Shown: positions 38,228-47,761 of the stretch, in pieces
How the letters are laid out: every line of letters begins with the position of its first letter
Numbering within the stretch: position 1 is the first letter of the stretch
NCBI RefSeq assembly: GCF_000315795.1
Contig: NZ_ANHY01000018.1
Location: 1 to 64,000, forward strand
Direction: 5' to 3'
Origin: Caenispirillum salinarum AK4
GTDB lineage: Bacteria > Pseudomonadota > Alphaproteobacteria > Rhodospirillales > Rhodospirillaceae
DNA: 64,000 nucleotides
The notes under the pieces: generated by a model
What the model was told of the DNA's origin: nothing
The model's input: only the letters and a program-made list of their open reading frames with translations
Database searches by the model: none
Position numbers and translations under genes: made by a program

Positions 38228-38572
38228 ATGGACCTCATGATCTGCCCGGCCTGCCAGTCGGACCTCGCCTATCACGACGGGTCCCTGTGGAACTGCCCGG
38301 CGTGCGGCCACGAATGGGCAGACGGCGACACCGCCGCCGCGCCGGAGGAGGACACGGCGGTGCGCGACTCGAACGGCAACGCGCTGAGCGACGGCGACGC
38401 GGTGACGGTCATCAAGGACCTGAAGGTGAAGGGCTCGTCCTCGGTGGTGAAGAGCGGCACCAAGGTCAAGAACATCCGGCTGGTGGACGCCACCGACGGC
38501 CACAACATCGCCTGCAAGATCGACGGCATCGGCGCCATGAACCTGAAGTCGGAGTTCGTGAAGAAGGCGTGA
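38228..38572 (+). CDS. PhnA/YjdM-family zinc-ribbon protein
   Basis: A 114-residue protein with an N-terminal zinc ribbon ([25 protein letters not shown], two CPAC knuckles near residues 6 and 23) and the C-terminal PhnA domain beginning [16 protein letters not shown] and ending in KSEFVKKA. Although named for phosphonate use, most stand-alone YjdM proteins have no proven phosphonate role, and no phn genes are nearby. Confidence 0.88.
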   Translation: MDLMICPACQSDLAYHDGSLWNCPACGHEWADGDTAAAPEEDTAVRDSNGNALSDGDAVTVIKDLKVKGSSSVVKSGTKVKNIRLVDATDGHNIACKIDGIGAMNLKSEFVKKA

Positions 38573-38657
38573 GGCGGGGGGCACCCGCTGGCTAGGGTGG
38601 ACACGCCCGACCGACTCCCTACACTGGGCGGCGCACCAGTTTTACGGGAAGCGGCGC

Positions 38658-39521
38658 GTGGCGATCCGAAACTTTCTCCCCTCCCGGCCGACGGAATACG
38701 TCCTGCTGATCCTCGCCGCCGCGGCCGTGGCGGTGTGGCTTCTGCATGATCCCATGCGCGGACTCGACCCGCCGCCCGAGGCATTCGAGCCCGACCAATC
38801 CTTCGATACCGCACACGTTTTTTGGGTGCGCGGCTGGACTGACGGAGACACGTATGAGGACAAGCTGAAAAGGCTTGACCTGGAACTTGCCAGGGCCCTC
38901 GTCCTGACCAAGCCGAAAGACATTCCCCTTACATGGCGATACGGACTCGCGCAGAAGTGGGACCCGACGTACATGGAAATCCTGAGCCGGCGGATAGAAT
39001 GGATCGCGGCCCTTCACGCCTCGCCCGACCGCCTCTGGCAGGAAGTTCTGGCCTTCAAGGAGACGGCGGGGCTTACGTTTCCCTATCGGCCGCAAGCATG
39101 GATGGACGAGGAAACGATCACGTCGTCGATTGCCTTTCACCTCTTCCACCTCGCCCTGGACCTGAACAACCCGCAGGCGCTCTTTGTCAACGCCATGAGC
39201 TACCGAGCCCAGATCCCCGGCGGGATCCCCAGCCGCAGCCAAACCGGCTTCAACTATCGGGAAGGCCTGCTGGACGCGGCCCATGCGGGACACGAAGAAG
39301 CGATCCGGATGCTGATCCAGGGCCACGCCGAGGATGGCGGAGATTTCCAGAAGGACCCGGCACGCGCCTGGTACTGGATCGCCCAGGCCCGCGAACGCGG
39401 GATGCCGGTGGAGCAGTGGGCGGCGGCCGTGGCGCCCCACCTCACCCCGGAGGAACGCCGGGCCGCCGAGGCGCTGGAGAAACCGCCGAGCCCGCATCAA
39501 GCGGGGTATTTTACGCGGTAG
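38658..39521 (+). CDS. Membrane-anchored protein with Sel1-like C-terminus, unknown
   Basis: A 287-residue protein with one N-terminal helix (YVLLILAAAAVAVWLL). The rest is soluble, and its last third (GLLDAAHAGHEEAIRMLIQG, then KDPARAWYWIAQARERGM) looks like Sel1-type alpha/alpha repeats. It starts with GTG at 38658. Its 3' end overlaps the convergent unknown gene by 25 bp. No clear family is recognised. Confidence 0.55.
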   Translation: MAIRNFLPSRPTEYVLLILAAAAVAVWLLHDPMRGLDPPPEAFEPDQSFDTAHVFWVRGWTDGDTYEDKLKRLDLELARALVLTKPKDIPLTWRYGLAQKWDPTYMEILSRRIEWIAALHASPDRLWQEVLAFKETAGLTFPYRPQAWMDEETITSSIAFHLFHLALDLNNPQALFVNAMSYRAQIPGGIPSRSQTGFNYREGLLDAAHAGHEEAIRMLIQGHAEDGGDFQKDPARAWYWIAQARERGMPVEQWAAAVAPHLTPEERRAAEALEKPPSPHQAGYFTR

Positions 39522-40420
39522 GCGTTGTCGCGGCTCCGGCAACCCCCGTTCTCTCGGCAACAGCGCTCATAGGTCGCCGCGGCCTCGGCCTCTATTTCTT
39601 CTAGCCTTTCGAGGCGCTCCCGAAGGCGCGCCCTCTCTGCCTCTGCCTCTCTAATCAACGCACGAAGTTCCGCCAGTCGCGCTCGATTCCCTGAATGCCA
39701 CGAGTCATAGGCGCTCCATGTCCCGTATAGGTCACCAATCACCCACGGCATTTTGCGCCGCAGGGTCTTGCCGGGTGGCGGTCCTGGTGGAGAGGGAAGC
39801 TGTGGGTAACTGCCAACATCATTTTCAAGCTGAGCCATCTCCTCTTTGAGCGCCTGAATATATTCCTCGATCCGCTGGATCGCCCGCAGACACTCATAAA
39901 CAGCCTGCGTCGCCTCGCGCAATTTTACCCATTCTTCGAGGCAGGAATCTTTAGGAGGCGGGTCATCGTTCCGTTTTCCCCTGAACTGGTTCAGACCGTT
40001 GTAGAGGTAGCCGTTTGAGCCCGACCTCCCGATTTCCCGCCAAAGGGCCGCAGGGCTGCGGGAGTATTCGACCGTTTCTATGAGAGCAGCCTCATTTGCT
40101 CCGGCCTCCTGCGCCAAAGCCCCAACTAAACGTGTGGCGATTAGAGGACTGCGCTGCCGAACTGCCGATACTAGCTCAGCCGCTTCAAATCGAGCCCTAT
40201 TACCGCTGTCACGGATCGCAAAAGCAATCGTGCGCGCCAGCGGTTGCTGATCCGCGGTTTTCAGTGCTGCGGTCGCCATCCGGCTGATGCTTGAGTAATC
40301 ATCCGAGGACAGCGGCATTAACTGACCGTCAAGAATCACCTCCCAGGCGCGGGAACGGATTCTCTCAGCACCGGCTGTTGCCACTCCTTGAGTGAACGGG
40401 GAAAGCCTATTCCACCTCAT
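39497..40420 (-). CDS. Unrecognised low-GC protein with coiled coil
   Basis: This 307-residue protein matches no family I recognise. The N-terminal 120 residues are mixed helical ([18 protein letters not shown] and later). A middle linker follows with [13 protein letters not shown] and [13 protein letters not shown]. The C-terminus has coiled-coil segments rich in Glu/Arg ([20 protein letters not shown]) and a Cys-rich end [12 protein letters not shown]. It has no signal peptide or membrane span. Its base composition is visibly more AT-rich than neighbours, which suggests recent acquisition. The start at 40420 (MRWNRLSPF) is tentative. Confidence 0.55.
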   Translation of the reverse strand: MRWNRLSPFTQGVATAGAERIRSRAWEVILDGQLMPLSSDDYSSISRMATAALKTADQQPLARTIAFAIRDSGNRARFEAAELVSAVRQRSPLIATRLVGALAQEAGANEAALIETVEYSRSPAALWREIGRSGSNGYLYNGLNQFRGKRNDDPPPKDSCLEEWVKLREATQAVYECLRAIQRIEEYIQALKEEMAQLENDVGSYPQLPSPPGPPPGKTLRRKMPWVIGDLYGTWSAYDSWHSGNRARLAELRALIREAEAERARLRERLERLEEIEAEAAATYERCCRENGGCRSRDNAYRVKYPA

Positions 40421-40646
40421 ATTCCATGACTCCGAAAGGTTAGTCCATCAATGTCATGGCACAGAACAGGAACGTTTTCTAGGCTTTTATTCCTTCAGTT
40501 CTCAAATGTGGCGGTCATGCCCTGGGTACACGCAGCCCTTACCCACACCCACACGGGGCAGCCACGCTGACGAGGCCCCCTCATCCCCCTCCCCCCGCCG
40601 CCGCGTTCATACCCATGAACACCAGCGACCGCGAACGGAGGACCGC

Positions 40647-41093
40647 GTGCGGATTATTCAGGAATTCAAGACCTTCGCCATCAAGGGCAACGTCGTCGAC
40701 CTGGCCGTGGCGGTGGTCATCGGCACGGCCTTTGGCGCCATCACCAATTCCCTGGTGCGGGACATCATCATGCCGCCGCTCGGCTACCTCACCGGCGGGA
40801 TGGATTTCTCGGAGCTATACATCAACCTCTCCAACCAGGAGTACGCCTCGCTGGCCGAGGCGACGGCGGCCGGGGCGCCAACCATCAACTACGGCGTCTT
40901 CATCAACACCATCATCACCTTCCTCATCGTGTCCTGGGCGCTGTTCCTGCTGGTGCGCGGCATGAACCGGCTCAAGCGCCGGGCCGAGGAAGTGCCGGCC
41001 AAGGCGCCCGAGCCACCGCCGCGCCCGCATTCCGAGGTGCTGCTGGAGGAAATTCGCGATCTGCTCAAGGAACAACGCGACCGTCAGCCTTAA
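40647..41093 (+). CDS. mscL: Large-conductance mechanosensitive channel
   Basis: MscL opens under high membrane tension to vent solutes. The 148-residue protein has the cytoplasmic N-helix [22 protein letters not shown]1 with [14 protein letters not shown], the periplasmic loop, TM2 ([20 protein letters not shown]) and a C-terminal helix bundle ([14 protein letters not shown]). Start is GTG at 40647 after GGAGGACC. Length matches the family (about 140 aa). Confidence 0.94.
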   Translation: MRIIQEFKTFAIKGNVVDLAVAVVIGTAFGAITNSLVRDIIMPPLGYLTGGMDFSELYINLSNQEYASLAEATAAGAPTINYGVFINTIITFLIVSWALFLLVRGMNRLKRRAEEVPAKAPEPPPRPHSEVLLEEIRDLLKEQRDRQP

Positions 41094-41161
41094 CCCACTC
41101 CTCCCGCGTTCCCCTGTGTGAAGCCTGACCGCCCACCACCCCCACCGCAGGAGGCCCCGCC

Positions 41162-42574
41162 ATGTCCGCCGACGCCGCCGCCAACCCGCCCGTCCGCATC
41201 GAATCCGACAGCATGGGCGAGCTGGAGGTGCCCGCCGATCGCTATTGGGGCGCGCAGACGCAGCGGTCGTTGCAGAACTTCCGCATCTCCACCGAGACCA
41301 TGCCGGAAGCCCTCATCCGCGCCTTCGGGCTTCAGAAGCAGGCGGCGGCGCGGGCCAATCATGCGCTGGAGAACCTGCCGGACGCCATCTTCCCCGCCAT
41401 CGACCAGGCCGCCGGAGAGGTGGCGGCGGGCAAGCTCTCCGACCACTTTCCGCTGAAGGTCTGGCAGACGGGCTCGGGCACCCAGACCAACATGAACGCC
41501 AACGAGGTCATCGCCAATCGCGCCATCGAAATCCTCGGCGGCGAGATGGGGACCAAGGCGCCCGTCCACCCCAACGACCACGTCAACCGGGGCCAGTCCA
41601 CCAACGACAGCTTCCCCACCGTCATGCACATCGCGGCGGCGCGGGAGGTCTCGCACGCCCTCATCCCCGCGCTGGAGTCCCTGCGCGATGCCCTGGCGGC
41701 GCGGGTGAAGGCCTTCGACTCCATCGTGAAAATCGGCCGCACCCACCTTCAGGACGCCACGCCGCTGACGCTCGGGCAGGAGTTCAGCGCCTATCAGCGG
41801 CAGGTGGAGCTGGCGATCGAGCGCCTGGGCGCCACCATGCCCCGCCTTCTGGACGTCGCCCAGGGCGGCACCGCCGTCGGCACCGGGCTCAACACCGTGC
41901 CGGGCTTCCGGGAGCGGTTCTGCCAGGAGCTTTCCGGCCTCACCGGCCTGCCCTTCACGCCGGCCCCCAACACCTTCGAGGCCATGGCCGCCCATGACGC
42001 GCTGGTGGAGCTGTCGGGGATGCTCAACACCATCGCCGCGTCGCTCAGCAAGATCGCCAACGACATCCGCCTGCTGGGCTCCGGCCCGCGCTGCGGGCTG
42101 GGGGAGTTGATGCTGCCGGAGAACGAGCCCGGGTCGTCGATCATGCCCGGCAAGGTGAACCCGACCCAGGCGGAGGCGCTGACCATGCTGTGCTGCCAGG
42201 TCATGGGCAACCATGTGGCCGTCACCATGGCGGGGTCGCAAGGCCACATGGAGCTGAACGCCTACAAGCCCGTCATCGCCCACGCGACGCTCCAGAGCAT
42301 CCGCCTGCTGGCCGACGGGGCGCGCAGCTTCACCGACAACTGCGTGGTGGGCATCCAGGCGGACGAGGAGCGCATCGCCGACCTGCTGCACAAGTCGCTC
42401 ATGCTGGTCACCGCGCTCAACCCGCACATCGGGTATGACAAGGCGGCGGCCGTCGCCAAGCATGCCCACAAGACCCGCAAGACGCTGAAGGAGGCGGCGG
42501 CGGAGTTGGGGCATGTGGCGCCGGAAGACTTCGACCGCCTGGTCAAGCCGTCGGAGATGGTCGGGCGGGGGTAA
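41162..42574 (+). CDS. fumC: Fumarate hydratase class II
   Basis: This TCA-cycle enzyme hydrates fumarate to L-malate. The 470-aa protein has the superfamily signature [15 protein letters not shown], the N-terminal [27 protein letters not shown], and [12 protein letters not shown] with the active-site region [14 protein letters not shown]. It is the full family length. It is not close to aspartase, since the motif set is fumarase. A promoter-like sequence separates it from nadA. Confidence 0.95.
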   Translation: MSADAAANPPVRIESDSMGELEVPADRYWGAQTQRSLQNFRISTETMPEALIRAFGLQKQAAARANHALENLPDAIFPAIDQAAGEVAAGKLSDHFPLKVWQTGSGTQTNMNANEVIANRAIEILGGEMGTKAPVHPNDHVNRGQSTNDSFPTVMHIAAAREVSHALIPALESLRDALAARVKAFDSIVKIGRTHLQDATPLTLGQEFSAYQRQVELAIERLGATMPRLLDVAQGGTAVGTGLNTVPGFRERFCQELSGLTGLPFTPAPNTFEAMAAHDALVELSGMLNTIAASLSKIANDIRLLGSGPRCGLGELMLPENEPGSSIMPGKVNPTQAEALTMLCCQVMGNHVAVTMAGSQGHMELNAYKPVIAHATLQSIRLLADGARSFTDNCVVGIQADEERIADLLHKSLMLVTALNPHIGYDKAAAVAKHAHKTRKTLKEAAAELGHVAPEDFDRLVKPSEMVGRG

Positions 42575-42671
42575 CTGGCAGTAATGCGGCTGGATTACGT
42601 TCAATTGAAGGGAAATTCATTGTAGCGCAAACGTTCATGCGACCTATATTCGGCTTCCCAAGAATTGGTGC

Positions 42672-42702
42672 TTGACGGGCTCCGGTGCGACCGGGGCATA
42701 GT
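42672..42702 (+). promoter_or_regulatory. Probable sigma-70-type promoter of nadA
   Basis: TTGACG at 42672-42677 and CATAGT at 42697-42702 are separated by 19 bp. The pair lies about 55 bp before the nadA ATG, inside a relatively AT-rich gap. The spacer is a little long and the -10 is imperfect. Confidence 0.4.
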
Positions 42703-42755
42703 GCGCGCCTCTTCTTCTCTGTCAGCGAACTGTAATCCTGGGAGGCCTGACGGGC

Positions 42756-43757
42756 ATGAACGCCATCCCCAGCCACACCGCGCCGCTCGACCCCCGCCAC
42801 CAGGCGGCCTTCGAAAAGGTGCGGCACGTGATCTCGCCGGCCGAGTGGGCGCTCATGACGCCCCTCATCGACGAGATCACGGCGCTCAAGCGCGCGAAGA
42901 ACGCCGTGGTGCTGGCCCACAACTACATGAGCCCGGCCATCTTCCACGGCGTGTCCGACATCGTGGGCGACAGCCTGGCCCTGGCGGCGCGAGCGGTGGA
43001 TACGGACGCCGACGTCATCGTCATGGCCGGCGTGCACTTCATGGCGGAAACGGCGAAGCTGCTGAACCCGTCCAAGACCGTGCTCATGCCCGACATGACC
43101 GCCGGATGCTCCCTGGCCGAATCCATCACGGGCGCCGACGTGCGGGCGATGAAGGCCAAGTACCCCAGCGTGCCGGTGGTGGCCTATGTCAACACCTCCG
43201 CCGACGTGAAGGCGGAAGTGGACATCTGCTGCACCTCGGGCAACGCCGTGAAGGTGGTGGAAAGCCTGGGCGTGCCGGAGGTCATCTTCCTGCCCGACGA
43301 ATACCTGGCCGACTACGTGGCGGGTCAGACCAGCGTGCGCATCATCCCCTGGCGCGGCCACTGCGAGGTGCACGAGCAGTTCACCGCCCAGGACATCACC
43401 GACTTCCGCGATGCCACGCCCGGCCTGACCGTCATCGCCCACCCCGAATGCCCGCCGGATGTGCTGGGCGCGGCGGATTTCGTGGGCTCGACGGCGCAGA
43501 TGCAGGACTTCGTGCGCGAGAAGAAGCCCGAAAGCGTGTTCATGGTCACGGAATGCTCCATGGCCGACAACGTGAAGGCCGAGGCGCCGGAGACCGTTTT
43601 CGTGCAGCCCTGCAACCTGTGCCCGCACATGAAGAAGATCACGCTGGAAAACATCCGCGACGCCCTGGTCTCGCTGGAGCCGCGCGTGGAAATCCCCGCC
43701 GACATGGCGGACCGCGCGCGGGCGTCGGTGGAGCGCATGCTGGCGGTGGGGCGCTGA
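42756..43757 (+). CDS. nadA: Quinolinate synthase A
   Basis: NadA condenses iminoaspartate with dihydroxyacetone phosphate to quinolinate using a [4Fe-4S] cluster. The 333-aa protein keeps the three-fold pseudo-symmetric domains. Candidate cluster Cys residues are in TAGCSLAES, the DICCTSGNA region, and VQPCNLCPHMKK. VVLAHNYMSPAIFHGVSD and VGDSLALA mark domain 1. GGGAGG lies before the ATG. nadB follows four bases after the stop, giving the classic de novo NAD operon. Confidence 0.95.
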   Translation: MNAIPSHTAPLDPRHQAAFEKVRHVISPAEWALMTPLIDEITALKRAKNAVVLAHNYMSPAIFHGVSDIVGDSLALAARAVDTDADVIVMAGVHFMAETAKLLNPSKTVLMPDMTAGCSLAESITGADVRAMKAKYPSVPVVAYVNTSADVKAEVDICCTSGNAVKVVESLGVPEVIFLPDEYLADYVAGQTSVRIIPWRGHCEVHEQFTAQDITDFRDATPGLTVIAHPECPPDVLGAADFVGSTAQMQDFVREKKPESVFMVTECSMADNVKAEAPETVFVQPCNLCPHMKKITLENIRDALVSLEPRVEIPADMADRARASVERMLAVGR

Positions 43758-43761
43758 CCTG

Positions 43762-45291
43762 ATGCGCGATCCGGCGCCGGTCATCGTCGTCGGTTCGGGC
43801 GCGGCGGGGCTGGCCTGCGCGCTGGCGCTCAGCCCCCGGCCCGTGGCGCTGGTGACGAAGGCTGACGGCTTGGGCGGCGGCTCCAGCCCCTGGGCGCAGG
43901 GCGGCATCGCCGTGGCGCTGGGGCGGGATGACAGCCCCGACGCCCACGCCGCCGACACGCTCGCGGCCGGGGCGGGCACCGTCGACCCCGCCGTCGCCGC
44001 CCTGCTGGCCGAGGCCGGCGTGGCGGAAGTCCGCCGGCTGCTGGTGCTTGGCCTGCCGCTGGACCGCGATGCCTCCGGCGCGCCGGCGCTGGGGCGGGAA
44101 GCCGCGCACTCCGCCCACCGCATCGTCCATGCCGGCGGCGACGCCACCGGGCGCCTGCTGGTGGAGACGCTGAGCCGGCTGGTGGCGGCGTCGCCCTCCA
44201 TCACCCTCCACGACCGCACCACCGCCCTCGACCTGGCCGTGCGCGACGGCCGCGTGATCGGCCTGCACGCTCTCGGCCCGGACGGCGCGCCGCTGACGCT
44301 CGCCGGGCCGGTGGTGCTGGCGACGGGCGGTGTCGGCGGCCTTTTCGCGCATTCCACCACCCCGCCCGACGCCACCGCCGACGGTCTCGCCATGGCTGCC
44401 CGCGCAGGCGCCCGGCTGGCGGACCTGGAGATGGTGCAGTTTCACCCGACGGCCCTGGCGGTCGACGGCCTCGACCGCCTGCCCCTGCTGACGGAAGCCC
44501 TGCGCGGCGCCGGGGCGGTGCTGATCGACGCCGACGGCCTCGCCTTCATGTCCGCCGAGCATCCGCTCGCCGACCTCGCCCCGCGCGACGTGGTGGCCCG
44601 CGCCATCGGCCGGCGCGTGGCGGCGGGGCAGCCGGTGTATCTCGACCTGCGTCCGGCGCTGGCCGCGCGGGGGCCGGAGGGCTTCCCCCAGGTCATGGCG
44701 CTGCTGGCGGAGCACGGGTTTGATCCTTATGAGGCGCCGGTCCCCGTCACGCCGGCCGCGCACTACCACATGGGCGGCGTGCTGACGGATGCCCACGGCC
44801 GCACCAGCCTGCCCGGCCTCTGGGCCTGCGGCGAGGCGGCGTGCACGGGTGTGCACGGCGCCAACCGGCTGGCCTCGAACTCGCTGCTGGAGGCCCTGGT
44901 CTTCGGCCGGCGCGTCGGCGAGGACATTCCCGCCACCGCCCCCGAGCCGGTCCCCACCCTGCCCCCGACACCCGCGCCCGATGCAGACGCAAGCCGGACA
45001 GTACTCGCCGAGGTGCGCCGGATCATGAGCGCCCGCATGGGCCTCGCCCGCGACGCCGCCGGCCTCTGCGCCGCGCTGGCGGAGTTGGAGGACCTGGACG
45101 CACCCCGCCTGACGCCAAGCGCCGCGAATGCCCTTCTGGCCGCGCGCCTGCTGACGGCCGCCGCCCTGGAGCGCACGGAAAGCCGGGGCGCCCACATGCG
45201 GCTCGACCATCCGCACCCCGTGGAGGCCTGGGCGCGGCGGCACGTGGTGACAGCGCGGGAGCTTTTGGAGGTCGCTCGGGCGGCGGCGTGA
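43762..45291 (+). CDS. nadB: L-aspartate oxidase
   Basis: This FAD enzyme oxidises L-aspartate to iminoaspartate for NadA. The 509-aa protein has the Rossmann start VIVVGSGAAGLACALALS, GGGSSPWAQGGIAVAL, the substrate-site motif HYHMGGVLTDAHGRTSLPGL, and the end-domain helices. Succinate-dehydrogenase-like enzymes share the fold; operon position fixes the call. Confidence 0.95.
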   Translation: MRDPAPVIVVGSGAAGLACALALSPRPVALVTKADGLGGGSSPWAQGGIAVALGRDDSPDAHAADTLAAGAGTVDPAVAALLAEAGVAEVRRLLVLGLPLDRDASGAPALGREAAHSAHRIVHAGGDATGRLLVETLSRLVAASPSITLHDRTTALDLAVRDGRVIGLHALGPDGAPLTLAGPVVLATGGVGGLFAHSTTPPDATADGLAMAARAGARLADLEMVQFHPTALAVDGLDRLPLLTEALRGAGAVLIDADGLAFMSAEHPLADLAPRDVVARAIGRRVAAGQPVYLDLRPALAARGPEGFPQVMALLAEHGFDPYEAPVPVTPAAHYHMGGVLTDAHGRTSLPGLWACGEAACTGVHGANRLASNSLLEALVFGRRVGEDIPATAPEPVPTLPPTPAPDADASRTVLAEVRRIMSARMGLARDAAGLCAALAELEDLDAPRLTPSAANALLAARLLTAAALERTESRGAHMRLDHPHPVEAWARRHVVTARELLEVARAAA

Positions 45292-45325
45292 AGGGGGGCT
45301 TTGCGCTGGCGCGCAATGGGTTTAT

Positions 45326-45411
45326 GCGAGGGGCGCGGCCCCTCGCGCTCCCGATGAGTCGAGCGTGCCCGAAACAGAAAAAAGTGAAGGTCCGGAGGCT
45401 TCTGCCTCCGG
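45326..45411. repeat. Two GC hairpins between nadB and nadC
   Basis: Two perfect hairpins lie in the 171-bp nadB-nadC gap: 9-bp arms GCGAGGGGC (45326-45334) with GCCCCTCGC (45338-45346), and 8-bp arms CCGGAGGC (45392-45399) with GCCTCCGG (45404-45411). A short A-run (GAAACAGAAAAAAG) separates them. They may be REP-like insertions, or processing/attenuation structures that set nadC expression. Confidence 0.5.
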
Positions 45412-45462
45412 GCGGGTGCGGGCAGCAGCCCGCCGGCGAAGCCGTTGTCAGGAGAAGATCAC

Positions 45463-46317
45463 GTGACCCGCGCGCTTTATGATTTCCAGCTCGACCCGCT
45501 GCTGCTCACCGCCCTGCGGGAGGATCTGGGCCAGGCCGGCGACCTGACCACCGACGCGACCGTGCGGCCAGAGGACCGCGCGCGCGGCCGGTTCAACGTC
45601 CGTGCGGCGGGCCGCGTGGCGGGCATGGACATCGTCCGCCGCACCTTCGCGCTGCTGGACGAGCGCGTGAGCGTCACCGCGCACCACGAGGACGGCGCGG
45701 ACGTCGCGGCCGGCACCTGCGTCGCCACGGTGGAAGGGCCGGCGCGCGCGGTGCTGACGGGTGAACGGGTGGCGCTGAACCTGCTGGCGCGGCTGTCGGC
45801 CATCGCCACCGTCACCGCTCAGGCTGTCGCTCTGGCGGCACCGCACGGCTGTCACATCGCGTGTACACGCAAGACCACGCCCGGCCTGCGCGGGCTGGAG
45901 AAGTACGCGGTGGCTGTCGGCGGGGGCACCAACCACCGCTTCGGGCTGAACGACGGCGTGCTCATCAAGGACAATCACATCGTCGTCGCCGGCGGGGTGG
46001 AGGCCGCGCTCACCCGCGCGCGGCAGACGCTGGGCCATATGGTGAAGATCGAGGTGGAGGTGGACACGCTGGATCAGCTCGACGCCGTGCTGGCGCTGGG
46101 CCTCGCCGATGCGGTGCTGCTCGACAACATGGGGCCGGACGTGCTGCGCGATGCCGTGGCGCGGGTGGACGGCCGGCTGACGACGGAGGCCTCGGGCGGC
46201 ATCACGCTGGCGAACCTGGCAGACGTGGCGGCGACGGGGGTGAACCTGGTGTCGCTGGGCTTCCTGACGCACTCGGTCCCCGCGCTCGACATCGGCCTGG
46301 ACTTCGAGGTTCTGTGA
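45463..46317 (+). CDS. nadC: Nicotinate-nucleotide pyrophosphorylase (carboxylating)
   Basis: NadC makes nicotinate mononucleotide from quinolinate and PRPP, the third step of NAD synthesis. The 284-residue protein has the QPRTase motifs: ACTRKTTPGLRGLEKYAV, GGTNHRFGLNDGVLIKDNH, KIEVEVDTLDQ and TEASGGITLANL. GTG at 45463 after GGAGAA is the preferred start; a TTG 18 bp upstream is possible. It is the last gene of the nadA-nadB-nadC operon, after a longer gap. Confidence 0.95.
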   Translation: MTRALYDFQLDPLLLTALREDLGQAGDLTTDATVRPEDRARGRFNVRAAGRVAGMDIVRRTFALLDERVSVTAHHEDGADVAAGTCVATVEGPARAVLTGERVALNLLARLSAIATVTAQAVALAAPHGCHIACTRKTTPGLRGLEKYAVAVGGGTNHRFGLNDGVLIKDNHIVVAGGVEAALTRARQTLGHMVKIEVEVDTLDQLDAVLALGLADAVLLDNMGPDVLRDAVARVDGRLTTEASGGITLANLADVAATGVNLVSLGFLTHSVPALDIGLDFEVL

Positions 46318-46364
46318 CCCCCGCGTGAGACCCAGGGGCGGCTTTTCGCGTTGTGGCACTTATA

Positions 46365-46512
46365 CCGGACGACACTTGAAAACATACACCTGTCGTCCGG
46401 CAAGGCCGACTGGCCGCCGCGCCTAATGGCGCGTGAGGCTGCGTGCCGACTGGAGCCGAAGGCGTGCGCGGAAGCGCGCACACCGCAGCCTCGATGATTT
46501 CAATCATCGAGG
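46365..46512. repeat. Pair of palindromes after nadC
   Basis: CCGGACGACA (46365-46374) pairs perfectly with TGTCGTCCGG (46391-46400). CCTCGATGAT (46489-46498) pairs with ATCATCGAGG (46503-46512) across a TTCA loop. Both stand in the 230-bp gap between nadC and doxX. The first may terminate nad transcription, and the second lies about 35 bp before doxX. They look like dispersed extragenic palindromes. Confidence 0.55.
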
Positions 46513-46547
46513 CGTATTAAGACCCAACACAGCGGGGAGCCGCCGCC

Positions 46548-47015
46548 ATGGCCGACAGCACCACCACTGATGCCCGCACGCGCCCGCTCCTGCCCTTCCT
46601 GGCGCCGCTGGAGCGCGCGTTTGATCCCTTCGCTTGGCCGCTGGTGCGGTTCGCGGCGGGCGTGATGCTGATCCCGCACGGCTGGGGCAAGCTGATCGGC
46701 GGCGGCCTGTCGGGCACCATCGAGGCCTTCCGCAACATGGGCTTCACGCCCGCCGGGCCGCTTGCCACCTACATCGGCGTGCTGGAGCTGGTGGGCGGGC
46801 TGTGCATCGCCATCGGGTTCCTGACGCGCTTCTGGGCGGCGCAGGTGGTGGGCTTCATGGCGGTGGCGGCCTTCGTGGTCCACTGGCCCAACGGCTTCAA
46901 CTGGACCAACGGCGGCTACGAGTATCCGCTGTTCTGGGGCCTGGTGGCGCTGGCCATCACCTTCCGCGGCGCCGGCCGCCTGAGCGTCGACAGTGCCATT
47001 GGCCGCGAGTTGTAG
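46548..47015 (+). CDS. DoxX-family membrane protein
   Basis: A 155-residue protein with four hydrophobic helices and DoxX family marks: RFAAGVMLIPHGWGKLIGGG in helix 1 and IGVLELVGGLCIAIGFLTRF in helix 2. The family includes small subunits of respiratory or thiosulfate-quinone systems, but most members are uncharacterised. GGGGAG precedes the ATG. Confidence 0.85.
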   Translation: MADSTTTDARTRPLLPFLAPLERAFDPFAWPLVRFAAGVMLIPHGWGKLIGGGLSGTIEAFRNMGFTPAGPLATYIGVLELVGGLCIAIGFLTRFWAAQVVGFMAVAAFVVHWPNGFNWTNGGYEYPLFWGLVALAITFRGAGRLSVDSAIGREL

Positions 47016-47077
47016 GCGCCTTGCGATCCCCGCGCCCGCGCCTCATACTTGAGCGCGCGAGGGGGATGGAGAGAGAC

Positions 47078-47308
47078 ATGCCGCAGACGGAAGTTAAAGG
47101 CTACATCGACGAAGCGACGCACGCCGCGATCACCGATATCAGCCGCAGTTCCAAGCGGCCGGTCGAGGAGATCGTCGGGGAGGCCGTGGCGGACTATGCG
47201 GCGCGGCACGCCCGGTATCGCCGGGGCTTGAAGGACATCGAAGAAGGGCGCTTCTGCACCGAAGAGGAAATGGACGCCTTCTTCGACGACTGGATCAAGA
47301 ACGGCTAG
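47078..47308 (+). CDS. Orphan ribbon-helix-helix antitoxin-like protein
   Basis: The 76-aa protein has a CopG/RelB-like layout: a short strand VKGYIDEATHAAITDISRSS, two helices with RPVEEIVGEAVADYAARH, and a C-terminal tail LKDIEEGRFCTEEEMDAFFD. Such tails bind ParE/RelE toxins, but no toxin gene follows: the next gene is on the other strand. It may be a lone regulator or a remnant antitoxin. The ATG at 47078 follows GGAG; another in-frame ATG lies 12 bp upstream. Confidence 0.6.
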   Translation: MPQTEVKGYIDEATHAAITDISRSSKRPVEEIVGEAVADYAARHARYRRGLKDIEEGRFCTEEEMDAFFDDWIKNG

Positions 47309-47317
47309 CCCCGCCCC

Positions 47318-47761
47318 CTACACCCCCGCCCGCACCCGCATCAGGGCCTTCCCCAGCTCATTCCGGCCCTGGCCCTTGGTGATGCCCCAGAAGGTGTCGC
47401 CGAAGACGTTGCGGTTGACGATCTCCGCCGTCCCCGTCGCCTTCAGCCGCCGCGCGAGCGCCGGGATGGCGAACTTCTCGCGCAGCAGTGCCTCCATCAC
47501 CGGCACCTTCACATCCTCCCAGTCCGGGCGGAGGGTGACGGCCATGCCGCGCATCTTGGCCTCGTCCGGACCGCAGGTCTCGAAGGCCGTGCGCGCAGCT
47601 GGGTCCAGGGTCTTGGCGGCCTGGAAGGCGTTCTCCATGGTGATGTAGAGCGCGCCGTCCATCTCCACCGGGCTCGGGAAGAAGTTCGAGAGCCAGAAGT
47701 AATCCCCGGCGAAATCGTCGATCACCGCCGGCGCGGCGCCCGCCTCCGCCCCGGCGCTCAT
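47318..47761 (-). CDS. NADAR-domain protein (YbiA-like)
   Basis: The 147-residue protein has the NADAR/DUF1768 fold: YFWLSNFFPSPVEMDG, YITMENAFQAAKTLDP and NVFGDTFWGITKGQGRN. Family members include YbiA/RibX-type N-glycosidases that act on riboflavin intermediates, and NADAR enzymes that reverse ADP-ribosylation of guanine bases. Which applies here is unknown. The ATG overlaps the stop of the upstream hydrolase gene by four bases, so the two are coupled. Confidence 0.85.
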   Translation of the reverse strand: MSAGAEAGAAPAVIDDFAGDYFWLSNFFPSPVEMDGALYITMENAFQAAKTLDPAARTAFETCGPDEAKMRGMAVTLRPDWEDVKVPVMEALLREKFAIPALARRLKATGTAEIVNRNVFGDTFWGITKGQGRNELGKALMRVRAGV

